Shown piece by piece: positions 63,930 through 64,000 of a DNA stretch of 64,000 bases. The stretch comes from Blautia glucerasea (GTDB taxonomy: Bacteria > Bacillota > Clostridia > Lachnospirales > Lachnospiraceae): the NCBI RefSeq assembly GCF_013304385.1, contig NZ_JAAITU010000019.1:1-64000 (forward strand), read 5' to 3'. The notes below the pieces were generated by a model. It saw only the letters and a program-made list of their open reading frames with translations, did not search any database and had not been told where the DNA came from. How positions within the stretch are numbered: the stretch's first letter is position 1; the number at the start of each line of letters is the position of its first letter. The position numbers and the translations under genes were made by a program.

Positions 63930-64000
63930 TTAATTCCATATATGTAATTTTTTTAAGATATCAGAAGTGATTTCAAATGCTTTTTTGCCAGTTGCATTAG
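63930..64000 (-). CDS. C-terminal end of a convergent gene (partial)
   Basis: Minus-strand open frame from the window edge to TAA at 63930-63932, ending NATGKKAFEITSDILKKLHI then WN. It is convergent with the preceding gene; a weak CTGATA/TATCAG hairpin (63899-63915) lies between them. Too short to name a family; coding potential is only suggested by composition. Confidence 0.35.
   Translation of the reverse strand, partial: NATGKKAFEITSDILKKLHIWN

Noticed and set aside
1-64000. tRNA or rRNA genes, or a chromosomal attachment gene
   Set aside because: No tRNA cloverleaf with CCA/T-loop pattern or rRNA sequence was recognised by eye; the outer borders of the conjugative element cannot be set from this window.

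Overview
The window is a stack of nested mobile elements in a low-GC Gram-positive anaerobe, most likely a gut Lachnospiraceae (Blautia, Dorea, Ruminococcus or Coprococcus type). This rests on gene families typical of Clostridial conjugative elements (Maff2, PrgI, DUF4315, DUF4366, TTRAP, TnpV, CnaB adhesin), the codon style and strong AGGAGG ribosome sites. No chromosomal housekeeping gene, rRNA or tRNA was recognised.

Layout. (1) 1-1820: two overlapping minus-strand tyrosine recombinases, the second cut by the window edge; their element has removed the N-terminal half of a parA gene. (2) 1827-6174: maintenance module with a parA remnant, parB and a RepA_N-type initiator gene carrying seven 23-bp iterons, then small membrane proteins and an XRE regulator. 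(3) 6299-22245: Tn1549/CTn-like conjugation module: PcfB, VirD4-type coupling protein, Maff2, VirB6-like, PrgI, VirB4, cell-wall hydrolase, DUF4315, DUF4366 and topoisomerase III. The coupling protein gene is split by a complete group II intron (8386-10896). (4) 22235-29732: a 2243-residue CnaB-repeat surface adhesin with a thioester domain, an XRE regulator and a holin-like toxin. (5) 29933-50608: a very large methylase/helicase gene with TnpV overprinted in another frame. It is split by a 12.9-kb mobilizable element (35951-48843) made of a TnpX-like serine recombinase, MobA/MobL relaxase, candidate oriT, a type II toxin-antitoxin and an agr-type quorum-sensing locus; that element is itself interrupted by an IS630-family copy. 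(6) 50663-54765: ArdC-like antirestriction protein and TTRAP. (7) 55043-63902: AT-richer cargo: ECF sigma factor, membrane protein, ABC exporter, receiver-less winged-helix regulator, then a MecA-like penicillin-binding protein and two related exported proteins behind BlaI/MecI-type operator palindromes.

How the parts fit. The conjugative backbone supplies replication, partition, transfer and adhesion. A 23-bp near-palindrome found three times (before the first XRE gene, pcfB and the maff2 block) suggests one repressor coordinates transfer. Joining across the intron restores a 660-residue coupling protein. Joining across the serine-recombinase element at a single GA dinucleotide restores an exactly in-frame 2594-residue helicase. 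The strongest candidates for under-described biology are the operator-controlled MecA-like PBP with its two partner proteins, the mobile agr locus with a delta-toxin-like 26-residue peptide, the overprinted tnpV, the iteron array inside repA, and the three-copy operator.
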